From NCBI GenBank assembly GCA_016214955.1, contig JACRMN010000012.1, forward strand, positions 248,001-312,000: 64,000 nt of DNA. Direction: 5' to 3'. The notes beneath the pieces were generated by a model. It ran no database searches and was not told where the DNA came from. It was given only the letters and a program-made list of their open reading frames with translations. Of this stretch, positions 14,976 to 22,500 are shown in pieces. Made by a program: the position numbers and the translations under genes. Positions within the stretch are counted from its first letter, which is position 1. Every line of letters begins with the position of its first letter. This DNA is from Deltaproteobacteria bacterium (GTDB lineage: Bacteria; Myxococcota; Myxococcia; Myxococcales; Anaeromyxobacteraceae).

Positions 14976-15803
14976 ATGGACCTACTTGCTTGGTGGAAGA
15001 CGCTCAAAGAAGTGGTCGTAGTCGCTGGGGTAGTCCTCGGCGCCGGGTCGCTCTACTTCGCCGCCAGAACCTACTGGCGCAACGGCCTCATCGAAGAGGA
15101 CAGGTGGCGCTCGCACCTCGCGTTGCAGGCCGTCGCCATGGACTCCAGCGTCGCCATCAGCGAGGCCGTTCACGCCGGAGACTCAATGACCGTCGAGGTT
15201 CTCCGCCCCCGGCCTCCCGCAACGACTGGGCAGCGTGCCCCGTCCCGGCCCCCTGCCAAGACCCCGGCCACGAGCAAGAAGGAGCCTTCGGGGAATGCAA
15301 CGGTCGCTCTCACGCCGATCGCAGCGGCAGGGAGCGTGGGCAGAGAGGCCGCGCCTCAAGAGAAGCACCGGCCCAGCGGTTCGGCCGCGGCCCGAGAAGC
15401 GCCGCCCGCGGGCACAACCTTCGCGATCGAGTCGGTCACCGCGACGGGAAGCGTGGCGGGTGTTGCTTCGTCCAGAGAGACCATCCACGTGATTGTTCGC
15501 AACGCGAGCTTCCGCCCGGCGGCGATCGTCTGTGTCTTCCTACGTGACCACGCCGGGCGCCCGGTAGGTCCCGACTGGTGGAAGAACGTGGGCCGGCTGC
15601 ACCTGCCGCTCCCGATCCCGCCTTGGCAGATCGCAACCCTTGCCATCGATGTTGACGGAACCGACTTCGAGCAGGCGGTCGAGCTTGTGGTGGGCGACGG
15701 GGACGACGGGGAGGTGGCCATCCCCTTGCGTGAGAGGGCCCGCTGGCGTGAGTGGATCGACTTCCAGCGCCCGCCCTCCGCGAGCAAGTGCATGCACCAG
15801 TAG
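14976..15803 (+). CDS. Hypothetical single-span membrane protein of the element
   Basis: The ATG at 14976 is chosen because the upstream part of the frame is low-complexity; it gives 275 residues. A membrane helix (VVVVAGVVLGAGSLYFAA) occupies residues 12-30. A disordered Pro/Ala/Ser/Lys linker runs to about residue 135, then a beta-rich domain (IHVIVRNASFRPAAIVCVFL, IATLAIDVDGTDFEQAVEL). The layout suggests an anchored, outward-facing domain. No homologue was recognised; phage exclusion or entry interference are guesses. Confidence 0.6.
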   Translation: MDLLAWWKTLKEVVVVAGVVLGAGSLYFAARTYWRNGLIEEDRWRSHLALQAVAMDSSVAISEAVHAGDSMTVEVLRPRPPATTGQRAPSRPPAKTPATSKKEPSGNATVALTPIAAAGSVGREAAPQEKHRPSGSAAAREAPPAGTTFAIESVTATGSVAGVASSRETIHVIVRNASFRPAAIVCVFLRDHAGRPVGPDWWKNVGRLHLPLPIPPWQIATLAIDVDGTDFEQAVELVVGDGDDGEVAIPLRERARWREWIDFQRPPSASKCMHQ

Positions 15804-15881
15804 TCGCCCCTGGCTGCACTGGGGATGCCCTTCTTCAGTTCTGTCACCGTCGGTAGAACCGTAGGATTCTAGGGAGGAGCC

Positions 15882-16253
15882 ATGAACGCATTCGGGATCG
15901 CCTTTGTGGTCGTAGCGGTCGCTGCCAGCATCTTCTACGGCGCCTTCGCGCACGACATCCACGTGTGGCCCAACAAAGCAGACCAGCCGCGGCCCATGCG
16001 GCTTGCGTATCGGGTTCACCAGTTCTGGTTCAACTTCGTGGGCTCGGTTTCTGGCTGGCTGGCACTCTTGAAGGTCGGGGACCTGGTCGATCGAGGCGAG
16101 TTCGCCACCCGCTGGGGCGACCTGGGCCTGTCTCTGGTTGCGCTGCTGGGCATCACCGGCTACCTGCCCCTCACGCTCTACACGTTCGCCGCCTATGGCG
16201 GGGAGAAGCTGCGCCAGAAGGCAAATGAAGCTGCGGCTGGCGGGGGCAAGTAG
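15882..16253 (+). CDS. Hypothetical multi-span membrane protein of the element
   Basis: The start at 15882 follows GGGAGGAGCC. The 123-residue protein has hydrophobic helices at residues 3-23 (FGIAFVVVAVAASIFYGAFA), about 48-66 and about 83-105, with short charged loops and a basic C-terminus (KLRQKANEAAAGGGK). No family was recognised. It is the last gene before the right attachment junction. Cargo genes at the edges of satellites often encode anti-phage or exclusion proteins, but nothing in the sequence proves this. Confidence 0.6.
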   Translation: MNAFGIAFVVVAVAASIFYGAFAHDIHVWPNKADQPRPMRLAYRVHQFWFNFVGSVSGWLALLKVGDLVDRGEFATRWGDLGLSLVALLGITGYLPLTLYTFAAYGGEKLRQKANEAAAGGGK

Positions 16254-16379
16254 GCAGCCGCCTGGCGCCGCGCCGGCGCAGCCGCTTGCCCACCGCTGCG
16301 CGATCGCCAACCGACGGGGCCGAAGGGCGGGTTCGGGCTGGATCATGGCCCTGGCGCGCCTGGTGCGTGGTGTTTCTCA

Positions 16380-16403
16380 TAGGTATATTGTCTAGTAATA
16401 TGA
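16380..16403. other. Right attachment junction (attR-like) of the integrative element
   Basis: TAGGTATATTGTC at 16380-16392 is the reverse complement of the left arm. The candidate core dinucleotide GA lies at 16402-16403, followed by host transposase sequence GTGGACCTCGATTCC. Joining both element ends gives a dyad with 13-bp arms about 17 bp apart, centred near the core. Confidence 0.65.
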
Positions 16404-16565
16404 GTGGACCTCGATTCCGAACTTCTCCTTGTACTTCCGGACCAGTGAGAGGAAGTGGCGGCGGGCCTCATCGGAGTCGAGGACGAAGGCGAAGCCGTGG
16501 CTGCGCCAGGTGCAGTGGTTCGTGGAGCCTTCCTCGATGAGGAGGGAGCGACGGACGCGGGCCAT
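16402..16565 (-). pseudogene. REP-associated tyrosine transposase, 5' part of the split gene
   Basis: From the ATG at 16565 the minus strand reads MARVRRSLLIEEGSTNHCTW and on to KYKEKFGIEVH, the typical N-terminal third of a Y1 transposase. Beyond the core it runs into the element and stops within a few codons. Its continuation (CLMGSHPHLV) is at 6821-7346. An upstream in-frame ATG at 16583 would add six residues. Confidence 0.78.
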
Positions 16566-16623
16566 CGGACTGGCAGTGAGCAAGCCTCAGGCCAACGCGC
16601 GCGCAGCTCCCTGCGAGACTTGA

Positions 16624-16720
16624 TGTCCGGCACCCGATTCCCGCGCGCTCATGTCCGGCACGCCGCCCCCCGACACGCGCGCTCATGTCCGGCACGCCGC
16701 CCCCCGCTCATGTCCGGCAC
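16624..16720. repeat. REP-like array with core TGTCCGGCAC, right flank of the split transposase
   Basis: TGTCCGGCAC occurs at 16624, 16652, 16686 and 16711, mostly within a GCGCTCATGTCCGGCACGCCG unit. It is the reverse complement of the core on the other side of the transposase, so the arrays face each other across the gene. A run of 13 C residues follows at 16750-16762. The rest of 16566-16782 shows no gene. Confidence 0.7.
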
Positions 16721-16782
16721 GCCGCCCGCCGCCCCCGCCGCCCCCGCTGCCCCCCCCCCCCCGGCTGCCCCCGCCGGCCGGC

Positions 16783-19700
16783 TCACGGTGCCCGCACGAA
16801 GACCGCCTCTGGCGCGAAGACCGAGTCGGACCAGAACACGCGCCCGCTGGGCTCGAGGGCCGGGCTGGTCTTGGGCGAGACGTAGCCGGTGACCAGCGTC
16901 GGCGAGCCGTCGAAGCCCGCCACCAGCCAGATCTGCGCGCCCATGGGGCTCCCCTCGGCCACATAGGCGACGTTCCGCCCGGCCAGGGCGATGTCGTAGG
17001 GCGAGAAGTAGCCATCGGCGAGCTTGCGCCCGCGGTCGTCGCCGCTGCCGAAGCGGCCGTCGGGGCCGGCGTGGACGAGGTAGAGCGCCGGCGGGGAGAA
17101 CTCGGCGAGGAGCATCAGGCTCCCCGACACCCGGAAGGCCCGGGCGTCGTGCACCGCCAGCCCGGCGCGCGGCGAGCCCGCGGGGTGGAGCAGGGTGGTG
17201 GTGGTGTCGTCGGCGGTGCCGAACTGGCCGTCGCTTCCGGCGTCGCGGACGCAGATGTCGAGGGTGATGCCGTGGCAGGAGTAGAAGGCCTGCGCGGCGG
17301 TGATGCCGGCGGCGTAGGCCCAGCCCTGGTCGATGCCCAGGGCGTCGACCACGCCGTCAGCGGGGAGCGTCGCCAGGGTTCCGCCACGCGGCTCGAGGAT
17401 GCGGTAGCGGTAGGCGTTGCCCCCCATGTTCTCGACGGCGATGCCCTTCCCGCCGCCGAGCGCCAGGGAGGTGAAGCCGGTCCCCGTGCCGGTGAAGAGG
17501 GTCACCGGCGCCGGTGCACCAGCGGTGAACCAGGTGCCCGAGGTGCCGGGCTGGCGCAGCACCAGCCGGTTGCCCTCGGCGGTGAGCAGGTTCTGGCCCA
17601 GGGCGTCGAAGAGGCCGGTGTGGCTGAACCCGGGGAGGTCGCCGCCGGCCAGGGTGCGGGCCCGGATCTGGTTGCCGCTGGTGCGGTAGAGGAGCTGTCC
17701 GGTCCCGTCGGCGGCCAGCGACATCCCGGACGACAGGCCCGCGGCCGGGGTCACCTCCCAGCGCAGGTAGGAGAGGTCGACCGCCCGGATGTTGCTCGCC
17801 TCCCCGAAGACCGCGTACCCGGCGGAGAGCGAGGCGGTGCCCCAGCTTCCGGCGGTGGGGTGGACGCGCTCCAGGGTGTCGTCGCCGGTTCCCCAGCTGC
17901 CGTCGGGGCCCGCCCACCAGTGAGCGATGGTGTTGAGCGAGGTGGTCCGGAGCAGGGCGATGACGTGGGTCCCGTCCACGGCCACCGACGACTCGGCGGT
18001 GGTGGTGTGGGCGGGCACGCCCCAGTCGGCCGGGACGTCGACGAACGCGGCGCCATCGTCGCCGGCGGCCTCGAAGGCGTCGTTGGCGCCCGAGCTCCGC
18101 AGCCAGAGCCGCTGGGGGTCGGCTCCGGCAGGCTCCCACCAGGCCACCTGGCGGCCGTCGGGCGAGAGGGCGGCGGTGGTGGCCGCGGCCGGCAGGTTCC
18201 AGGTGGTCACGCCGCTGGCGTAGCCGCCCCCGGCGTTGGCGTTGTAGATGCGCCAGCCGAAGGTGGAGTTGCAGCCGGCGCCGCAATCTGCGTACTTCAC
18301 CAACGTGCCGCGCTCGCCGCTGGTGATGGTCTCGATGTAGTTGAGCCGGGCGACGCGGGTGACCACGTCGTCGCCGCTGCCGAAGGTGCGGTCCGCGCCG
18401 GCCTCCCGGGCGTAGAGGTCGGCGACGGCGTTGCCGTAGTCGTCCTCCCACCAGGTGGCGAGCTCGCCCACGCCCGAGACGCCACGCACGAAGAAGCCGG
18501 CCGCGGCCGTACGGAAGGTGGTGGCGGTACCCTGCCAGGCGCCGGCGGCGCTGCAGAAGTGGCCGTCGGCCACCGCCGGCCGGAGCATCACGCCGCTGCC
18601 ATCGGCCACCAGGACGAGGCCGGGGCCGGCGGGGACGATGCCGCGGCCGTAGCCGGAGGCGACCGAGCCGGGGACGTCGCAGCGCAGGTCGGCGGCCTGG
18701 GCGCGCCGGTCCGAGCCGAGCTCGAGGATGACGCCGTGCGGGTTGCCGGCGCCGGGGATCCAGGAGTCGAAGGTGACCAGGCTGCCGCGCACCACCGGGC
18801 TGCCGTCGAGGGCGACGCTCCCGGCGATGACGTCGCCCGAGGAGTCGGCCCGCACCTGCTGGCTCACGCCGGAGCCGACGTTGCCGGCCAGGTCCACGGC
18901 CCGGAAGGCCACGTCGTTGGAGGAGCCCTCGCGCAGCGGCACCCGCACGCCGGTGAAGCGCGTGCCGTCGCAGAGCAGCCGGCGGTCGGTGAGGGCGCAG
19001 CCGCAGCCGGCGGCGCAGGGCGAGTAGACGCCGTCGGGGCGGCAGGCGGCCGCCGGGCAGAGGGGCTCGAAGCCGGCGCCGCCGTCGACCTCGATCCAGG
19101 CCACGCCCTCCCAGTCGACGACGCCGGACGGCCGGTCGGTGGAGGCGGTGTCGAGGAAGAAGTCCACCCAGGGGGCGCGCACCGTGACAAGCGTGGGGTC
19201 GAAGGAGGGCACGAAGCCGGGCGGGGTGGGGGCCACGAGGTCGCTGACGACGCCGCCCACGCCCAGCGAGGTCTCGGCACTGCGCGTCCCGGCGCGGTCC
19301 CAGCCGCGGGCGTAGAGGCAGGTGCGCTGGCCGGCGGCCAGGGAGAGGGCGAAGTTGGGCGAGGTGCCGGCCCAGGCGCAGCCGCCCGGCGCCGAGGGGT
19401 CGCAGGCCACCGTGGCCGCCTGGGAGACGGTGCAGATCTCGTAGCCGCCGAAGCCGGCGTCGGCGTCGGACCCGGAGAGGGTCACCGAGGTGGTGGTGGC
19501 GTCCACCACCGGGCGCGGGGTGCTGATGGTCGGCACCGGCGGCGCCACGCCGTCCTGGACCACCTGCGCCGAGGCCACCGGCCCGGCGTTGCCGGCCCAG
19601 TCGACGGCCCGCACCCAGAGCAGGTTGGTGGCGTTGGAGGCGAGTCCGGTGAAGGTGAGGCTGGCCTGCGGGGCGGCCACCAGGGTGGCGGCGCTCCAGT

Positions 19701-22404
19701 CGGCGGCGCTCCCCACCACCAGCTGATAGCCGCGCAGGTTGCCGCTGGCGTCGCCGGGCTCGACGATGGGGACGGTCACCGAGCCGGTGGCGGTGTAGCC
19801 GGAGAGGCCGCCGGCGGGCGCCACCGGTGCGCCGAGCGAGACCGCGCCCGGCGCCACCGCGTCCACGCAGAGCACCGACCCGGCCGCGGCCGAGGTGCCG
19901 GCCGGCACGGTGGCGCGCGCGAAGGCGGCGCAGGTGCGGCCGGCGCTGGTGGCGGTGACGTCGTAGCTTCCGGGAGGCAGGCCGGCGGCGCTGAAGGTGC
20001 CGCCGGCGGCGGTGGTGGTGGAGGCCGACCAGGCGGCGCCGTTGAAGGCGGTGCCCACCAGGCTCACGGTGGCCCCGGCGCTGCTGGCGTTGGCGCCGCC
20101 GCCGCCGGCGTTGTCCCAGAGGGTGACGGTGCCGGCCAGGCTGCCGACGTCGAGCGCGAGGGTGAGGAGCGCGGCGCCGGTGCTGGCGTGGGCCGCCACC
20201 GTCACCGTGCCGCTGGCCGGCCGGTAGGAGGCCCGTCGCGCGTCCACGACGTGCGCCGCACCGGTGAGGGAGACGGGCACGGCGTCGAAGCTCCAGGCGC
20301 CGGAGACGTCGGTCACGGTCGAGCGGACGGTGCCGTCGGGGGCGGTCAGGGTCACCACCGCGCCGGAGCGGTCGCTTCCCACCGGGAAGCCGGCCGCTGC
20401 GCCGGCCGAGAGGGCCACGGTGCCGGTCACCGCGCCGGTGGAGACCGGCAGGGTGGCGGTGCCGAGGGAGAGGGCCTGGCCCGTGGAGAGCGAGGCGCCG
20501 GTGGGCGCCGGGGCGTCGTAGCGGGCCTGCGCGTAAAGCACCTGGTAGCTGCCGGCCGCCAGCGCCGCGAACGACCAGGTGCCCGAGGGGGCGGTGGTGG
20601 TGGTGAGGGGGCCCACCACCGCGCCCCGGAAGTCGGTGCCCGTGATCGTCACCGTGGTGCCGGTGTGGGTGGCGGCGCCCTCGAGCAGCACCGTGCCGCT
20701 GACGGAGGCGGTGGTCGCGGGCTGCAGCGAGACCGGCGAGCCGGGGAGGGCGGTGGTGGCCGCGGCTGCCACCACGACGCCGGCCACCGACTGCGGCTGC
20801 CAGTCCGGGTCCATGCGGCCGGTCACCGTGTAGGTGCCCACCGGCAGCCCGGTGAGCTGGAAGGCACCGGTGGAGTCGGCGACGGTGCTGGCGGTGAAGG
20901 TGCCGCCCGAGAGGGCCGCGGTCACCACCACGCCGGCCGAGGAGATCCCGGCCGGCCCGGAGAGCCGGAAGGTGCCGGAGACGGCGCCGCGCGAGACGGC
21001 CAGGGTGACGTCGGCCAGCGTCAGGATCACGCCAGGGCTCACCGCCACCTGCACCCGCTGGGTGTCGTGGCCGGTGCGGTCGAAGACGATGGTCCGGGCG
21101 CCGGAGCTGACCTGCAGCGTGAAGCTTCCGTCGGCCGCCGTGAGCACCGGCGACCCGGACTGCTCGTGGACGCTGGTGCCGCCGAGGGCTCCGGAGGCCA
21201 GCCCCTCGAGCAGCACCCTGCCCTGGACCTGCCCGGGGATATCGGCGAGCTCGACCTGCGTCGCCGTGGTCACGGCGTGCGAGACCACGGTGACCAGCCC
21301 GCTCGCCGGCTGGTAGCCGGGCTGCTTGGAGTAGGCGACGTCGTAGTCGCCCACCGCGAGCCCGTCCACGCGCCAACTCCCGCTGCTCGCGGTCACCGCC
21401 GCCGCGGCCGCCGACGGGGTGGGATCGGCGGCGGTGGGGCGCGGCGTCAGCGTCACCTGGATGCCGGTGTGGTCGGTGGAGAGGTGCAGGGTGGCCACGC
21501 CGGTCACCGAGCCGGTGTCGCGCACCAGGGAGACCGGCGCCAGGGCGGTGGTGGCGTGGGGCGCCACCGTCCCCGACATCGAGACCGCGGCGTAGTTGGC
21601 GAGCTCGAAGGCGACGTTGTAGGTGCCGGCCGGGAGGCCGGAGAAGAGGTAGGTCCCGTCGGCCCGGTTCACCGTGGTGGCCTCGTAGGGAGACCCGTTG
21701 AGCGTGGTGCCCGAGGCGCGCACCGTGACGCCGCCGGAGCTGGCGGCGCCCTGCACCGAGACGGTGCCGGAGAAGGCGCCCGGGTCGTAGGAGAGGGCCA
21801 CCGGGGCCAGCTCCGTCACCATGTCCTTCTGGACCGCCACCGAGGTCACCGAGGTCTCGACGAAGCCGACCTTGGAGGCGGTGAGCGTGTAGGTGCCCAC
21901 CGGTACGCCGACGAGGAGGAAGGAGCCGGCGGCGTCGGTGGTCACCGAGCCGGGGATGCCGGAGAGCGAGATGCCGACCCCGCCGCTGGTGAGCTCGTGC
22001 TCCAGCGCGACGCTGCCGGAGAGCTGGCCGCGGGAGAGGGGCAGGCGGAGGAGGGGCACAGCCACGTCCTTGCCGCCGTCGTCGAGCAGCACCACCACCC
22101 CGGACACCAGGGTGTCGTCCCAGCCGCTGCGCACCGCCTGCACCGCGTAGGAGCCGGGCGGAACGTCGGCGATCGAGTAGGCGCCGGTGGCGTCGGTGTC
22201 GGCGGAGAGCGAGGTGCCAGGGATGGAGACGTGCACGCCCGAGAGGGTCGGCGCCGTGGTCCCGGGCTCCAGCGCCACCCGGCCGGTGAGCCGGGCCCGC
22301 CCCTGCAGCGCCGGCGGCGTCGAGGGGTCGTAGGGATTGCTGTGGTCGAGGGAGCCGCAGGCCGCGGCAGCCAGAGCGGCGAGAGCGAGCAGCGTTCGGT
22401 TCAT
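16783..22404 (-). CDS. Giant lipoprotein with many carboxypeptidase-regulatory-like modules and a C-terminal propeller-like region
   Basis: The ATG at 22404 gives 1873 residues. The start is a lipoprotein signal (LLALAALAAAAC, lipidated Cys16) followed by GSLDHSNPYDPSTPP. Roughly residues 30-800 are about a dozen repeats of a beta-sandwich module. Its signature is G.V.L.G....GV.V...G, an acidic or Gly turn, then LPxGTYTVT, typical of CarboxypepD_reg-like domains. A Cys-containing Fn3-like part follows (CLYARGWDRAGT). The last 650 residues contain short repeats with SPDGRQVAWWE and YVAEGSPM-type strands, suggesting a beta-propeller. It is probably an outer-membrane or surface protein for adhesion or polymer binding. 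It diverges from a CsgG/FlgO-like gene. Confidence 0.82.
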   Translation of the reverse strand: MNRTLLALAALAAAACGSLDHSNPYDPSTPPALQGRARLTGRVALEPGTTAPTLSGVHVSIPGTSLSADTDATGAYSIADVPPGSYAVQAVRSGWDDTLVSGVVVLLDDGGKDVAVPLLRLPLSRGQLSGSVALEHELTSGGVGISLSGIPGSVTTDAAGSFLLVGVPVGTYTLTASKVGFVETSVTSVAVQKDMVTELAPVALSYDPGAFSGTVSVQGAASSGGVTVRASGTTLNGSPYEATTVNRADGTYLFSGLPAGTYNVAFELANYAAVSMSGTVAPHATTALAPVSLVRDTGSVTGVATLHLSTDHTGIQVTLTPRPTAADPTPSAAAAAVTASSGSWRVDGLAVGDYDVAYSKQPGYQPASGLVTVVSHAVTTATQVELADIPGQVQGRVLLEGLASGALGGTSVHEQSGSPVLTAADGSFTLQVSSGARTIVFDRTGHDTQRVQVAVSPGVILTLADVTLAVSRGAVSGTFRLSGPAGISSAGVVVTAALSGGTFTASTVADSTGAFQLTGLPVGTYTVTGRMDPDWQPQSVAGVVVAAAATTALPGSPVSLQPATTASVSGTVLLEGAATHTGTTVTITGTDFRGAVVGPLTTTTAPSGTWSFAALAAGSYQVLYAQARYDAPAPTGASLSTGQALSLGTATLPVSTGAVTGTVALSAGAAAGFPVGSDRSGAVVTLTAPDGTVRSTVTDVSGAWSFDAVPVSLTGAAHVVDARRASYRPASGTVTVAAHASTGAALLTLALDVGSLAGTVTLWDNAGGGGANASSAGATVSLVGTAFNGAAWSASTTTAAGGTFSAAGLPPGSYDVTATSAGRTCAAFARATVPAGTSAAAGSVLCVDAVAPGAVSLGAPVAPAGGLSGYTATGSVTVPIVEPGDASGNLRGYQLVVGSAADWSAATLVAAPQASLTFTGLASNATNLLWVRAVDWAGNAGPVASAQVVQDGVAPPVPTISTPRPVVDATTTSVTLSGSDADAGFGGYEICTVSQAATVACDPSAPGGCAWAGTSPNFALSLAAGQRTCLYARGWDRAGTRSAETSLGVGGVVSDLVAPTPPGFVPSFDPTLVTVRAPWVDFFLDTASTDRPSGVVDWEGVAWIEVDGGAGFEPLCPAAACRPDGVYSPCAAGCGCALTDRRLLCDGTRFTGVRVPLREGSSNDVAFRAVDLAGNVGSGVSQQVRADSSGDVIAGSVALDGSPVVRGSLVTFDSWIPGAGNPHGVILELGSDRRAQAADLRCDVPGSVASGYGRGIVPAGPGLVLVADGSGVMLRPAVADGHFCSAAGAWQGTATTFRTAAAGFFVRGVSGVGELATWWEDDYGNAVADLYAREAGADRTFGSGDDVVTRVARLNYIETITSGERGTLVKYADCGAGCNSTFGWRIYNANAGGGYASGVTTWNLPAAATTAALSPDGRQVAWWEPAGADPQRLWLRSSGANDAFEAAGDDGAAFVDVPADWGVPAHTTTAESSVAVDGTHVIALLRTTSLNTIAHWWAGPDGSWGTGDDTLERVHPTAGSWGTASLSAGYAVFGEASNIRAVDLSYLRWEVTPAAGLSSGMSLAADGTGQLLYRTSGNQIRARTLAGGDLPGFSHTGLFDALGQNLLTAEGNRLVLRQPGTSGTWFTAGAPAPVTLFTGTGTGFTSLALGGGKGIAVENMGGNAYRYRILEPRGGTLATLPADGVVDALGIDQGWAYAAGITAAQAFYSCHGITLDICVRDAGSDGQFGTADDTTTTLLHPAGSPRAGLAVHDARAFRVSGSLMLLAEFSPPALYLVHAGPDGRFGSGDDRGRKLADGYFSPYDIALAGRNVAYVAEGSPMGAQIWLVAGFDGSPTLVTGYVSPKTSPALEPSGRVFWSDSVFAPEAVFVRAP

Positions 22405-22500
22405 CAGACCCCGCCTCCTGGAATCGACCGGGTCACGATATGCTGGTTTTGCACAGGGTGTCATCCGCAGGAGCGTCCCGCGAACCGTGGAGGGGATTCC

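Larger units (their letters stand above)
7349..16403. mobile_element. 9.05-kb serine-integrase island (phage-satellite-like) inserted in a RAYT gene
   Basis: The island is bounded by 13-bp inverted arms and by two halves of one transposase gene. It contains a large serine recombinase at the left edge, an HTH protein, a run of small overlapping genes, a replication-initiation-like protein, a P27-type small terminase and an HK97-type major capsid protein. Unknown proteins, two of them with membrane segments, fill the right end. No large terminase, portal, head protease, neck, tail or lysis gene can be seen. That gene set argues for a satellite or a decayed prophage rather than an autonomous phage. 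Codon usage is slightly less biased and includes more A/T than the host genes, especially at the right end (14000-16260). Confidence 0.8.

Noticed and set aside
7349-16403. Complete prophage or gene transfer agent
   Set aside because: Large terminase, portal, protease, tail and lysis genes are absent, so a full phage or GTA is not supported.
16651-22500. Very long plus-strand open frame (about 1950 codons) opposite the giant lipoprotein gene
   Set aside because: The translation is low-complexity Gly/Ala/Arg/His, a shadow caused by high GC. The minus strand has the lipoprotein signal and repeated domains.
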